Shown piece after piece: positions 49,286 to 60,278 of a stretch of 64,000 bases of DNA (positions within the stretch are counted from its first letter, which is position 1; each line of letters starts with the position of its first letter). The DNA comes from Chromobotia macracanthus (lineage: Eukaryota > Chordata > Actinopteri > Cypriniformes > Botiidae), in assembly GCA_036877525.1 (NCBI GenBank), contig JAZGTH010000104.1:496001-560000 (forward strand), written 5' to 3'. The notes beneath the pieces were generated by a model. It worked only from the letters and a program-made list of their open reading frames with translations. It was not told the DNA's origin and did no database searches. A program made the position numbers and the translations under genes.

Positions 49286-51359
49286 TGTGTGGCTGTAAGG
49301 GTGTTGATGGCAATTCGGTGCTTCTGTTTACCACATACACCCAATATATACACACGTCCCATCATATCTCAGTTCTATCCAACTGCCCAGCTTTAGTCAA
49401 ACCCGTGCCAAGTCTGACTCACCCAACAGAGCAGCTATTCACCTCAGACAGAGTGAGATTTGTATCACAGGCCGCTCACACTTCCCAGAAAGCTCTTTTC
49501 CCCCTCAGTTGGCATTCACGGCCCTCTGAACGACTGCGCTTTATCACTTACTGAAATTCATGCCTCTCCATCCACAGACTGAGTCAGATTTTCTCCAGGG
49601 CCTCCAGCTCTCGTCCCTACAAGCTTAAAAGGGCCAATTTAATTTCGTCACAGTGCACTTTAGAGGAACGTTACTGTGACAGGTTTAAATAAACGAAAAG
49701 CCGCTTGCAGTTCCCTGTTCTGAAAATGACACATTCATGCAGCATTAGAAACTTCAGAGGCTGTGATTCATGCCCACTTTGAACTAACAATCTGATTTAA
49801 AACGATTCAGATGACATGGTACAGTAGGCCGCAGTGTGCTTACAGAATCTAGATTCATTGTTTTTATTTCATTGAATCAGTTCAGATTTCTCCCTCAGAA
49901 GTGTTTGCATAGGGGCCCATGAGGCACTGTACACGTTTTTTTGGAGTAATTTAATATAGTTTGTTTTTGTCAAGCATTGTTTATGATTTTAAGTTCTCCC
50001 TTGGTTCAACAGAATCATGAAAAAGAACCAATTCAAAAAATGGTCCTCTAGAGATTTAAACATCATGAATAAGTCATTTAAAGTGGGAGTGTTTGGGCGT
50101 AAGAAGCGGTTTTGTGTGGCAGTGAATCAGTTCTTGTCTTTTTGGGATGATTCAAATTGTCAGTCAGTTTGTGGTTTCATGGAAGAAAGAAACAGGGTGA
50201 CAGATTTTAGGATCTAGACCAAGCTGGAACCAATTCTTCATGTCACTTTGCTTTTTATGGTCTTTCATTATAGGCTTCAAGTAAGTCTTCTCACCAATCT
50301 TCAGTTTATGCAGAAGATGTTCAGATGTTCCTCAAACAATGAATCTTGGTCTTCTTCTTGTGTTGCCTGTGGCTTTGTCTGTTTTGTATTACAGCTGTAT
50401 TGTTATACTCATCTTTGATCTTGACCCGAGTCTGGAATATGTCCGCAAGGTTTTGTTGAATGGCTCTCTGCGCTCCGCAGATCTCCTCATGCCTTGCTGC
50501 GCCTCGTTCGTAAAGCTCCTGTCTTTCTGTAACATTTTCTTTTCATTCTTTTTCATTTGGTATTCAGCCAGATGCAAATACATCTTTCTCTGCCGAATAC
50601 ATTTGCCGTAAATTAGATCTGCACACCCAGCAACTTCCAGAGCACAGTGGAATAACGGAGAGCTCTGTGCCGGAGAAAAACACATGTCGCGGGGCGATTG
50701 ATGGTTAGCCTCCAGACCCCTCAGACGCTGTGAACAGAATACTAACGGTTTAAAACGGCACAGCAGCAGCGTAACCGTGAGCCCTTTGTGGTTTAAATAT
50801 GATGTAAGACTGGAGAAACCGCAGGCGATATTTTGCCTGTAGCACGTTGCCAGCTGTGACAGGTTTGATTAATGTATTAATTTATAATATATATTGAGAG
50901 AACTTCATAATAATACAAGCTGATGAATACAGGTTGTAGAATATTTGGATAAGTTGTGGTGAAAGTAATATGCGTCTTTCGTAATTAGAATGAATTGGTT
51001 CCTCTTGCCCACATGCTGTTCACAAACGTCAAAGCATGTATATTGGTTTACCGTATCATGTATGCTTGGGATTTGCACGTCCCTGTACTGTTTTATTGTT
51101 ACTGTATGTAAAAACCTGGATTTGGGCATCCAGGGGCTCAGTAACTAACCGGTTAAGTGTCAGAGACCCAGCTCAGTCTGGTAATTGCAGATTTTTTAAA
51201 CTGTGAAGTAAACTGTGTTTTAGGAATTTAGTCAGGTTTAGTAGCTTCAAGCAAATCCCATCAGCGGACTACAGAGAGTGGTGTTGACTTTTAATGCAGC
51301 TATTGCAGTTTTAGTTGAAAATGTTTTTCTGGTTCTTCGCATGCCTGTTACTTTACACC

Positions 51360-51630
51360 ACGTTTATCTATTTAATAGACTGGTTTATCCAAAGCAGCTA
51401 CATTAAAACAGCATACATGTTTCCTCTCTGGGAATCGAACCTGTGACCTTGTCAAAGCTAGATAAGCTAGGAAGAGTCATTTAGCACACATGCACACATC
51501 CTAAACAACTTACAGTACATACGTTCATAAAGGAAGAATACGCCTTGAATAAACTGAGGTTAAGTGCCTGGTTCATGGGTTAAATCGAACCGGCAACCTT
51601 TTGGTTTTCAGCCCATGTCCTTATCATACA
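51360..51630 (-). mobile_element. two SINE-like remnants
   Basis: ttaatagactggtttatcca followed by aagcagcta is a reverse tail. ggaatcgaacctgtgacctt (from about 51430) is a reverse B-box region. A second, aaatcgaaccggcaaccttt, lies from about 51582. Probably two old insertions side by side. Confidence 0.5.
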
Positions 51631-52279
51631 GTTCCATCATTGCTGCAAAGTAACATAGAATATTACACTTTCTCATAAAGTAGATATGTAATCACATTTG
51701 TTCAGGTCTGTTATCCTTTAAGTACCTCTCTTAAACAATAGCCTGTGAAACCTTAACCCTTTCCTTTTCAAACGCCATCTCCTTATCTCCTCCCTCCTCC
51801 GCATCCTCAGCTCTGCACTTCTTCTCAGCTCTCACTATCTGTGCTCGTTGACAACGTCTGGCTCTCTGTTCAGCCCAGCGTGAATTGTGTGCCAGATGGG
51901 GAGCATTAATATGGAGGAGTTTAGGACCTGTAAACACTCCTGTCCTCCCGTGACTTTGGAGTGCATCTCTGTAGTGAAGCCAGTGTGTTGATCTACAGTA
52001 GGAGGTTCTCCAAAGTAAAACTCCATCATTCCAAGGCCAGCATGCCCTTCTCTCATCTCAGACAACATGGAAGTCTGTTCCTCCAGTGAATTAAGTATTT
52101 TTGGACAGACACATTCATGAGTTTATTGTAATTCCAGATTCCTGTTTTTTTACCTGATAAAATTTGGCGTAGTCTTCTGATTGAGGGTTGGGAATGGACA
52201 CATGGCGTACAAAAGCAGAAGATAGCTGGTTGAAAAAGCTAAAGATTGCATCTTCAATACACTTCCACAGAAACGCTGT

Positions 52280-52598
52280 CCCAACTAACAGGGAACGTTC
52301 TTAGAACATTGGCTTACATTCTCTAGAAGGTCTCTCAGCGTTATTAAAAGTTCTTGCAGTAACGTCAGTAGAATGAACCTTATATGTCAAAAATGTTATT
52401 TTTAAGTTGTTAGTGGAATGTTGAAACATGAGTTTAAAAATGTTTGGATAACATCTATATAACCAAACAAGAAAGTTAATACAGCGTCTAAAAAGGGACG
52501 TTTTGAATGTTCCTAGAACCTAAAAATTCAATTCTTAGCATTTTTTTACTAATGGAAACATTAGGGAAATGTTCTTACAACTAAAATTGTCAGCTGGG
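52280..52598 (-). mobile_element. AACGTT fold-back element, full length
   Basis: Reverse-oriented, cccaactaacagggaacgtt to ctaaaattgtcagctggg. Confidence 0.82.
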
Positions 52599-52865
52599 GT
52601 ACTTCCTGCCTCCTGTAGAGAACAGACGGTGACTCTCAATCAGCTTTTAATGGTCTTTTAATAATCCAGTTTATTGTTACATTCTGGCAGATACAATACA
52701 GGAAGCATATGGCCTTACCATAACAGTCCAGCATGGACCATCAGAAACAGCTCTGTGCTGCCAAGTGTGGCTTAACCTATACAGTGGCTCATAGTTCCTC
52801 CTGCTGGTGCTCTCATTAAGAGTTACATACAACGGCTCTCTTAAAGATCACTCTGTACGCCCGGG

Positions 52866-52999
52866 TTAATTCAACTCCGGTCCGGGAGGGCAGCTGTCCT
52901 CCAGAGTTTAGCTCCAACCCTAATCAAATACCTGAGTCAGGTCCTCGAGGTCTTTAGGTTCCTCATGGTTGGAGCTTAACTCTGCAGGAGAGTCCAGAG
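52866..52999. mobile_element. MITE with CTCCGGTCCGGGAGGGCAG end
   Basis: caactccggtccgggagggc then agagtttagctccaacccta, with the mirrored gttggagcttaactctgcag near the other end. This is a widespread fish inverted-repeat element. Confidence 0.7.
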
Positions 53000-53444
53000 T
53001 CATTCTTATCTGAACTGTGTTACGCTCTTAAATTACTTCCAGAAGTTTCAGCTTGATGTTTAGGCAGAAAAGAGGAACATTTGGAGCTGTTGTGGTTTTT
53101 TATTTTCCATCATAATGAAGTTTTATTACATAATCTTTTCAGTATGTACATCTCAATGACTCTTTGTTAGGTCTAGATATTTTCCAATGTGTTAGTATTT
53201 GTTGCTCGAGCTACAGTAGGGTTCACGTCAGCCCAGTTATTTGACCTTCTGAATGAAACACTTACTGTGCTCTTTAAATAAATAAATAAATATATTTTTC
53301 CCCAGCATAAGTATGATATGAGAATAGTTTGGCAGATACTGTAATTATATTGGTGCTTAAACTGTTGTGTATTAATAAAAACTGTCAATTAAAATATTTT
53401 GCTTAAAATATGTTCATCATATTTATATCAGTGCTTATTGTGTT

Positions 53445-53705
53445 TAAAGCTACAATTTGTAACTTTTGTCTCTCTACCGCCACCTCTGTTTGAAAAAGGA
53501 AAATAGCAGATTCCTTTACCTACTTCTCATTACATTTGTTTAAGTCAAATGAAGTCAAACTGATATTTTTTGGGAAATCAGTCCTGACAGCTCAAATTGT
53601 AAATCATTATTCTAAACTTACTATCGTGAATCAGGGTAAGATAAAGAGTACTTGCTCAATAACTGATTTTTGTTCATTGTTTACCCAAAAAGTGTATGAT
53701 GTGTG
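53445..53705. mobile_element. CTGCAATCTGTAACTTTT MITE, diverged
   Basis: aaagctacaatttgtaactt then ttgtctctctaccgccacct at the left. The right end is degraded near cccaaaaagtgtatgatg. Confidence 0.7.
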
Positions 53706-54185
53706 CTATTGTTGTAAGTCTGTTATCATGAATATGATTGTGACCTCATAATAAACAAGGTCTTATGGCAAGGGTTCGATCAAGTTTTCTATTGATGTGA
53801 TTATATATTGGAAGCTCTAAATGATGCTTCTAAACAGCAATAATTGTGAAGCTTTCATAACTGTTTCCATTTGCATATATTTGTATATATTGACATTCTC
53901 TCGAGGTGTAACGTTATCTGTTCTCACACTGTGTCCTTGTAACACCTCTTTCTGCTCAGAGAAACAGGAGAGGCAGAAGGAAGAGCTCAGCACTTTCAGC
54001 CCGTCTGTTTTCTGGTCCTTTGAACGCTGGCAAACATGTTTTATAATCCGGCTCTCCAGTTCAGACACACAATGAGCCTTTCACAGCGGTTGAAGAAGTG
54101 CCTTCACACTGTATTAGTTATGACTAGACAGCCGCAAAAATATATAATACACAGGCTCATATTTGCATATTGTGTATGTTTACAT

Positions 54186-54214
54186 ACAGTATGTGTGTGT
54201 GTGTGTGTGTGTGT
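54186..54214. repeat. (TG)n microsatellite
   Basis: A short TG run of about 14 units. Confidence 0.85.
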
Positions 54215-54240
54215 GAGTTATTCTGTCAAATCCATTTCTT

Positions 54241-54482
54241 AAAGGGATAGTTCACTTAAAATTAAAGTCTAAAACTAAATTTATTTGCCCTCGTATTTGA
54301 AACCTGTATGCTGTTTATTTCTCTACCGAACACAGAGTTTTAAATCAGATTCATGCTGCTTTTTCCTGTTTATAGTGATTACTGTAAAACAGGGAGTCAG
54401 AAAACATTTTTAAAATTTGTGTACCATAGAAAACAACATTAGAATAAATGGTGAGGTTTCATTTTTGAGTACTATCACTTTA
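54241..54482. mobile_element. TTCACCC MITE, diverged
   Basis: aaagggatagttcacttaaa at the left and tttgagtactatcactttaa at the right, with cgtatttgaaacctgtatgc as the conserved inner block. Confidence 0.65.
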
Positions 54483-54579
54483 AATACATGTATTGTAGCT
54501 CATTTTTGGAATCTGTGTTTGGTTTAATTGTTCAGAAATCCCGTGTGTTAAGTCGAAAATAGAGATTATTTTAAACACA

Positions 54580-54718
54580 ACAGGCAGAACATACGAGAGG
54601 TTAAGAGAATCTGAACAGAGAGAAAAAGTTGGAGAGAAAGAGATGCAGCTGAATAGCTCCTATCGAGTGGGAGAAAAAGGGAGGGAGTGTCTGTCCGCCT
54701 CGCTGATGACTGATCGGT

Positions 54719-54762
<44 letters not shown>

Positions 54763-55165
54763 TATGGGGGGTTGTCTGTTCTTCGCGCATGCGCTGGTAC
54801 CTGGCAGTCGCCCTCAAGACTGCAGATAACTCCTCAGCATCACTCGTTTGAGCCTATTTTCCTGTCCTGTTCATGTTGTCCTCAGTATCTTTCTTTTTTA
54901 ACTGACTCAGACCCTCCTGTGTTCTTCAGTCATTTGGCATGCGGCTGGATTTGGTTGCTGTGGGACACAGACACAGGTGAACTGAAGCTTTCGAGTGCTG
55001 CTGATTCGCTCTGGGCTTGAGCTTTAGCAGTAGGCTCATGCTGAGCTCAGAGGAATCTTCTTGGTCTGGGACTGATATCCAAATAGGAGAAGGTCGATTC
55101 GGACCGGTGCAGAGCAAAGATTTTGAAGAAGTTTAAACAGCCTGTGTGATCGGCTCAGGACTGTG
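54580..55165 (+). promoter_or_regulatory. possible internal promoter with NRF1-like site
   Basis: The perfect palindrome GCGCATGCGC at 54785-54794 with a preceding C matches the NRF1 site at 11 of 12 positions. It lies beside a (TG)n tract and a purine-rich stretch. Two donor-like sites follow (acag|GTGAAC near 54975 and gact|GTGAGT near 55160). It lies within intron 3, upstream of the second coding exon, so it could start a shorter transcript. Evidence is limited to motif and position. Confidence 0.22.
54722..54759. repeat. (TG)n microsatellite
   Basis: About 18 TG units just upstream of the NRF1-like palindrome. Confidence 0.9.
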
Positions 55166-55617
55166 AGTTGTTCTTGTAGCATTAAAGGGTAGTGAAGACG
55201 CTGGTGATGGATGTGGGCATGATGACGTGGATCTCGCGGAGTTGTTTGGCTTCTTCACCTGTGTGGCTCCCTTGATGGTGCGTGAGTACGAGCTCTCTGT
55301 GGTGATGGTGTGCTGATGTCATTTCATATGTGACTGTCTTTACTGTGAGCTGATCACAGGCTGAGCTTAATGAGGCTGTTCATGAGTCTTACGGCAGCAG
55401 CAGTGAGTCCTGCAGAGAAATCAAAGCTAAATATCTAAAGCAGATGCAGACACGGTAATATACTGTAACACACTCAGTCACTTGATCACTCAGAGGGAAA
55501 TATTTAACACCTACACGACTGTGGGCAAATAGACACACGCACACACCAACAGTCACCTACATGATCATGCTTTATCTATTTCTCGCCCACTCTGTGTGTT
55601 AGCTGAGTGTGAGGAAC

Positions 55618-55618
<1 letters not shown>

Positions 55619-55665
<47 letters not shown>

Positions 55666-55686
55666 TGCATATGTGTGTGTGTGTGT
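55619..55686. repeat. (TG)n microsatellite
   Basis: About 20 pure TG units followed by interrupted units (tatgtgtgtgcatatg). Confidence 0.9.
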
Positions 55687-55763
55687 CTCTGTGTATGTGT
55701 CTATATGTATATCTCCATTTATCTGTGTGTGTCTATGTGTTTCTCATGCTAAAATGAAGCCAT

Positions 55764-55922
55764 AACAGCCCAAGCTGAGCTTAGCTGGTTTAGCTGGTCA
55801 GCTTGTTATACAGTGCCCAAAACCACTTTAAAACCAGCACTCAGATCAGTCTGTCAAGCCTGGGAGACTGACTGAAACCAGCAAACCAGCTTAGGATATT
55901 TTAAGCAGTTTTTTTAAACAGG
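55764..55922. mobile_element. GCTTAGCTGGTTTAGCTGGT repeat
   Basis: gcttagctggtttagctggt at the left and actgaaaccagcaaaccagc at the right form a loose inverted repeat. It resembles a common fish MITE of TAGCTGG/CCAGCTA type. Confidence 0.6.
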
Positions 55923-58096
55923 ATTGGGCAAGAGATGTACAAACCCATTTTGTACATGGCTGAAGAGCTCCTCTGTGTCCTCAGGAACACAGAAGAGAAC
56001 AACAGCTTAGTGGGCTGGTGGATCTTTCCAAGCGTAGGCTCAGACTCACAGGATTGTGGGAGAGCAGAACACTTTAGATCTTCTGTTGTGAGTCACTCAA
56101 ACATCGAGGGATAAATTACAATTAGACGGAAGAGACGACACATACTGTGCAATATTATAGGCAATAATGGCAGTGCAGACCAAAGATTTGTGCTTGTATA
56201 ATATTACTACCTCAGCACGAATCTGAGGTAGAAATATCTCTGTTCCTTCAGAGATTCTGTGATGATGTGGGTTACGTGTGTAGGATTATGTAGTGCCTGC
56301 TTGTCTTATCTTGTCTTATCTTTCCACTCTGTCTCACAGTGATGGGTTAAGCTAAGTTGTGCTGACACGGCGCATATATACAGGATTTATCATTCCACGG
56401 CTGTTGCTAGTCAGATCAAACAAGAGTTGAGGCTCACAGTTACTTCATACTCATACAACTCACTCTGAAGAACTACTTGTAATGTAATACAGTGTTATGA
56501 GACCTCAGTTTGATTCTATAATCTATTTAAATAGTTTATTGTTTAGCATCCTGAGAGCTCTTTGTCATATTATAGTGATATTATAGAGTCCAGGGCACAG
56601 CACGCATCTCTGTAGTGTCATATGACTAAATCAATATGCATAAATAGACAATAATCTTGCTATGTTAATGTATGAAGTATTATATAAGCATCATTTGTGA
56701 TGTGTTGTAATGACCCTATATGGCGTTATAGGCAGGATTAACTTCCTGTCAATCACTTGTAACCTGTGATGGCTTCAATTGTCTAAACTGATGTGATATC
56801 CGGGTGTTTTTATATGTATTTTCATGAGGACGGAGCAGAAACAAGTTTGTTGGCTGTCATTGGCCGGTTGTGTTTCTGGAGAACCGGCTGATTGGTCGAT
56901 TGGAATTAACGTTGATGTGCAGTAGACAGCTAAAATGATTTGTAGCCACTAGTTAAGAACTCAGTTTAATTGCTGACCACCTCAGGTTTTGTGCAATTGA
57001 AGTGAACGCAGGAAGAGATCCATCCCACTCTTCCAATATCTCTTCTGCAGAAGTCTCTGCGTGACCGGCAAAAAGAATAAATTATTCAACAGTGTCTGAC
57101 TACACCCACAGATCACATTTCTAGATGCACACACGCACACTTACTCCTGCAGTACATTTGTGAGTGTGTCCTCTGTGGATGTTCGAATACTCACTAATAG
57201 GCCCTCTTTTAATGTTGAGTGAACATCAGCCAACCCAAGCCAGTGTGTCTGGTCGAGCTTATCACAGATCTGGAGGGAATAATGCAGTAACAAAAGCTGT
57301 TTTCCAGACTGAAAACATGTTACAGAATATCCAAGGATGAATGGAGTGTGTTTTCCTAAAATATGCCCTAACCATGTTTCTTTTAAAGCAAGTTTACCGT
57401 TAGGTGGACTATCATCTTGCTAGACTGACTAAGGAATTGAAGTTTTGTGATGTTGAGAACAATTGTTGGCATAGCAACACCCTGACAAATACCCACAATT
57501 CCTTGTGATTGTAGCATCATTGTATCTGTATGTTCTGCTCTCTAAATGTGGCTCACGTCCCTTCTTCAGTTTGAGTCTTTCAGTTGTTTTATCTGATAAT
57601 AAGTCTGATAGCTTCTAAAAGTAATAGCTCACTTCTCCTCAGATCTTGTTAATTGATGGTATATTTGTGTGTAATGTCTGCAGCACAGATGATGTGAGAC
57701 AATAATGCACTGAAATGTAATGTAATATATATAAAATGTAATACTGCAGAAGTTAGTTTGAACAAAGCCATAACAGTAAGTATGAGTAACAGCAGTAGTG
57801 ATGTTGTCTTAGCAGGGTGGCTGAAAGCAGGTAACAGCAGCTGTGAGCTCAGCTCTGAGTGCCAGAGAATCATTAGCAGAATCACACTGAGTATGAAGTC
57901 ATAACAGAGAAAATATGATGTCTAAAGCACTCTTCTAAGAGTCTTTGCTTAAGCATAGCTATAATGCACATGGTTCTGTTCTACCTGTGAATTTCTTATC
58001 CTTCATTTCAACATTGTGAGCTACAAAACGCACATCAGTCAGATCTTAACAGATTTCTCCAAGTCACCAGAATGTCTTCAGTGTTCAGTCATGAAG

Positions 58097-58186
58097 TGAA
58101 CACTTGAATGAAGGAATGAATGAACAAACGAACGAATGAACAAATGCATGAATGAATAAACTAATGAACAAATGAACACATGGATG
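58097..58186. repeat. degenerate AATG tandem repeat
   Basis: gaatgaaggaatgaatgaac and variants, about 22 four-base units. Confidence 0.85.
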
Positions 58187-59915
58187 GATAGACAGAATGT
58201 ATGGGCTGAATTAATTAATGATGGTAATGTCTTGGGGTATTGCTGAAGGACTGGAGAATACACGGTACACCCCCAGTGCTGCAGTAGAACTGGGCCACCA
58301 TATGGAGCTATGGCTGTTCTCCATAAAACTGCGACACACGCGGTTGCCCACGGTTGCTTGTAGCTGTACAAGGGCAGTTGCTGGGTGGCCACGGGAACAT
58401 GTGTTCTGTAGAGCATGTCACTTCAGATCAGTTGAGTCCTCGTTCCAGGTCACGGTACGTTTTGAAGCTTGAGGTGGAGGAGGGCAGCACACAGCGTTAA
58501 TGGTCGCAAATTTCCTGCCCCTAGCTAGAGAAATGTCAAATCGTTCCCTGACCTGATTGGTTCAGTGCCATAGAGTGGGAGGGGCCTGCAGGTGGGACAC
58601 GTGCTGTCTGCAGGCGAAACTGTGTAGCTGAAGTGTGGAAATACATCATTGGGGCTGTTTTGGGGTGCTTGGTTTACTTGTGTGTTGGATCTTTTGTCTA
58701 TGATGGAAAAATAATTATTTGTAAAAGATCTGATTTGAATGAAAACTATTACCAAGATGAGAATTAGCAGTGAAAAACAAAAATTAAACAATGTGAGTTG
58801 GCAAAAAAAACTAATACTAACATAAACTAAATAGAATTAGAAAGGAAATTAATTAGAAAGAAATTCATTCCTCCAAGCTTGGCTTTTGATTATTGGTGTG
58901 TTACCATGGTAACCCTGTAAAGCTCAATGTGTTGCAGCAACCACTGGGTCACGGTTCTGACTTTGATTCTAGATGAAAAGGTCGACAAAGGTCAGAGTGA
59001 CAACAAAGCGAGGTCTATGATTTGATGCATTTGGCCCACACGCATGTCAAACCCCATGATATCTGATCTCCAAGATATTACATGAATCTCCTGATGATAT
59101 TCATTTCACACAGCACAACAAACATCTCAGTGGGATGTGTGGGAAATGATCCTGTTGCTCTCTCTCTCTCTATCAGCGTGGGGTTATAGCACGAGTGATG
59201 GTTCTGTTCCAGGCTCAAGGGCACTGGGCTGATCCAGGCTCAGATTTAGTGGGGTGTTTTGATTAGGCGAGCAGGCTTTGCTATCAGCCTACATAAATTA
59301 GAGAGCAGCTTTCTGAATCGCACTCAATACTCCCACCGGGCTTGTATCAGCTCATAACGGGCGTGTGTGTGCGCTGAGAGGTTATAAAATGCCCCTCCAA
59401 TAAAGTACAAGAATATCAAAGTATGTGATGATTAGCTCTCAATCGTTGTTGGTCATTTACCCTCAGTGTTGGTTCTCTGATAAGAGGTATTGTAGCTGCA
59501 TGAGATTCAGGGTGCTAAACTGGACAGATAAACTCTGCACTTAGAGTCACCTTTCGATTTGCACTTGTAAACCAGAAATCTTGAAGCATTTTGAGTGTAA
59601 ATTGTAGCACTTAATCTAACAGACAGTAACAGTATCCTGCCTTCATAGACAGCTACCTTCTAAGGCAGCACCTGGTTGTAAAATGGAACCATCGTTCTCT
59701 AATCTGAAAGCTTCTTTATAGGCAGCGTCTTGGTTTCTGGTCAGTCCTATACACAAATACAGTTGATTCAGGACAGTCTGATGTCAGCGTGTTAGCACAT
59801 TGCATTCTGGGATTGCCTTGTGATGTTGCCTCATTTGCTGACACAAATAATATAGAATTCCTCTCATAGCAGCAAAGTTTTAAAGAACAAGCTACTGTAG
59901 GGTGTAACCCATACT

Positions 59916-60006
59916 CAGCTAACAAGTTAAGGTTGTAACAACGTTTTCCTAACGTTCTTTTCTGAATGTTTTGATAACATTCTGAGAATGTTCCCTGTTA
60001 GCTGGG
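59916..60006 (+). mobile_element. AACGTT fold-back element, internally deleted
   Basis: About 90 bp: ctcagctaacaagttaaggt joined to cattctgagaatgttccctg and ttagctggg. Both ends are kept and the middle is gone. Confidence 0.7.
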
Positions 60007-60170
60007 ATATGACCTGAGCTTGCTGTTATAATATACTCTCCTTCCTCTCTCCTTCCTCTCCCCGTAACTGTAAGCCAGGTCCTCTCCACCCCCTGCCATC
60101 GAACCCTCTCAAACCATCACGAGGAATTTAAGCTCCTTCATCTGCGTTGACCGATCCAGTCTGTGCCACC

Positions 60171-60174
60171 TTTC

Positions 60175-60273
<99 letters not shown>

Positions 60274-60278
60274 ACCTC
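60171..60278. repeat. (CT)n microsatellite
   Basis: About 100 bp of nearly pure CT with single-base interruptions. Confidence 0.93.

Noticed and set aside
51731..51937. Charged minus-strand frame resembling a nuclear protein
   Set aside because: Short, purine-rich composition only, without splice signals or recognisable motif.
54643..55020. 125-residue frame over the NRF1-like site
   Set aside because: It contains a translated TG tract and no known domain. The region is kept only as a possible promoter.
58078..58416. 112-residue minus-strand frame
   Set aside because: Its C-terminal part is the AATG tandem repeat and the rest matches no family I know.
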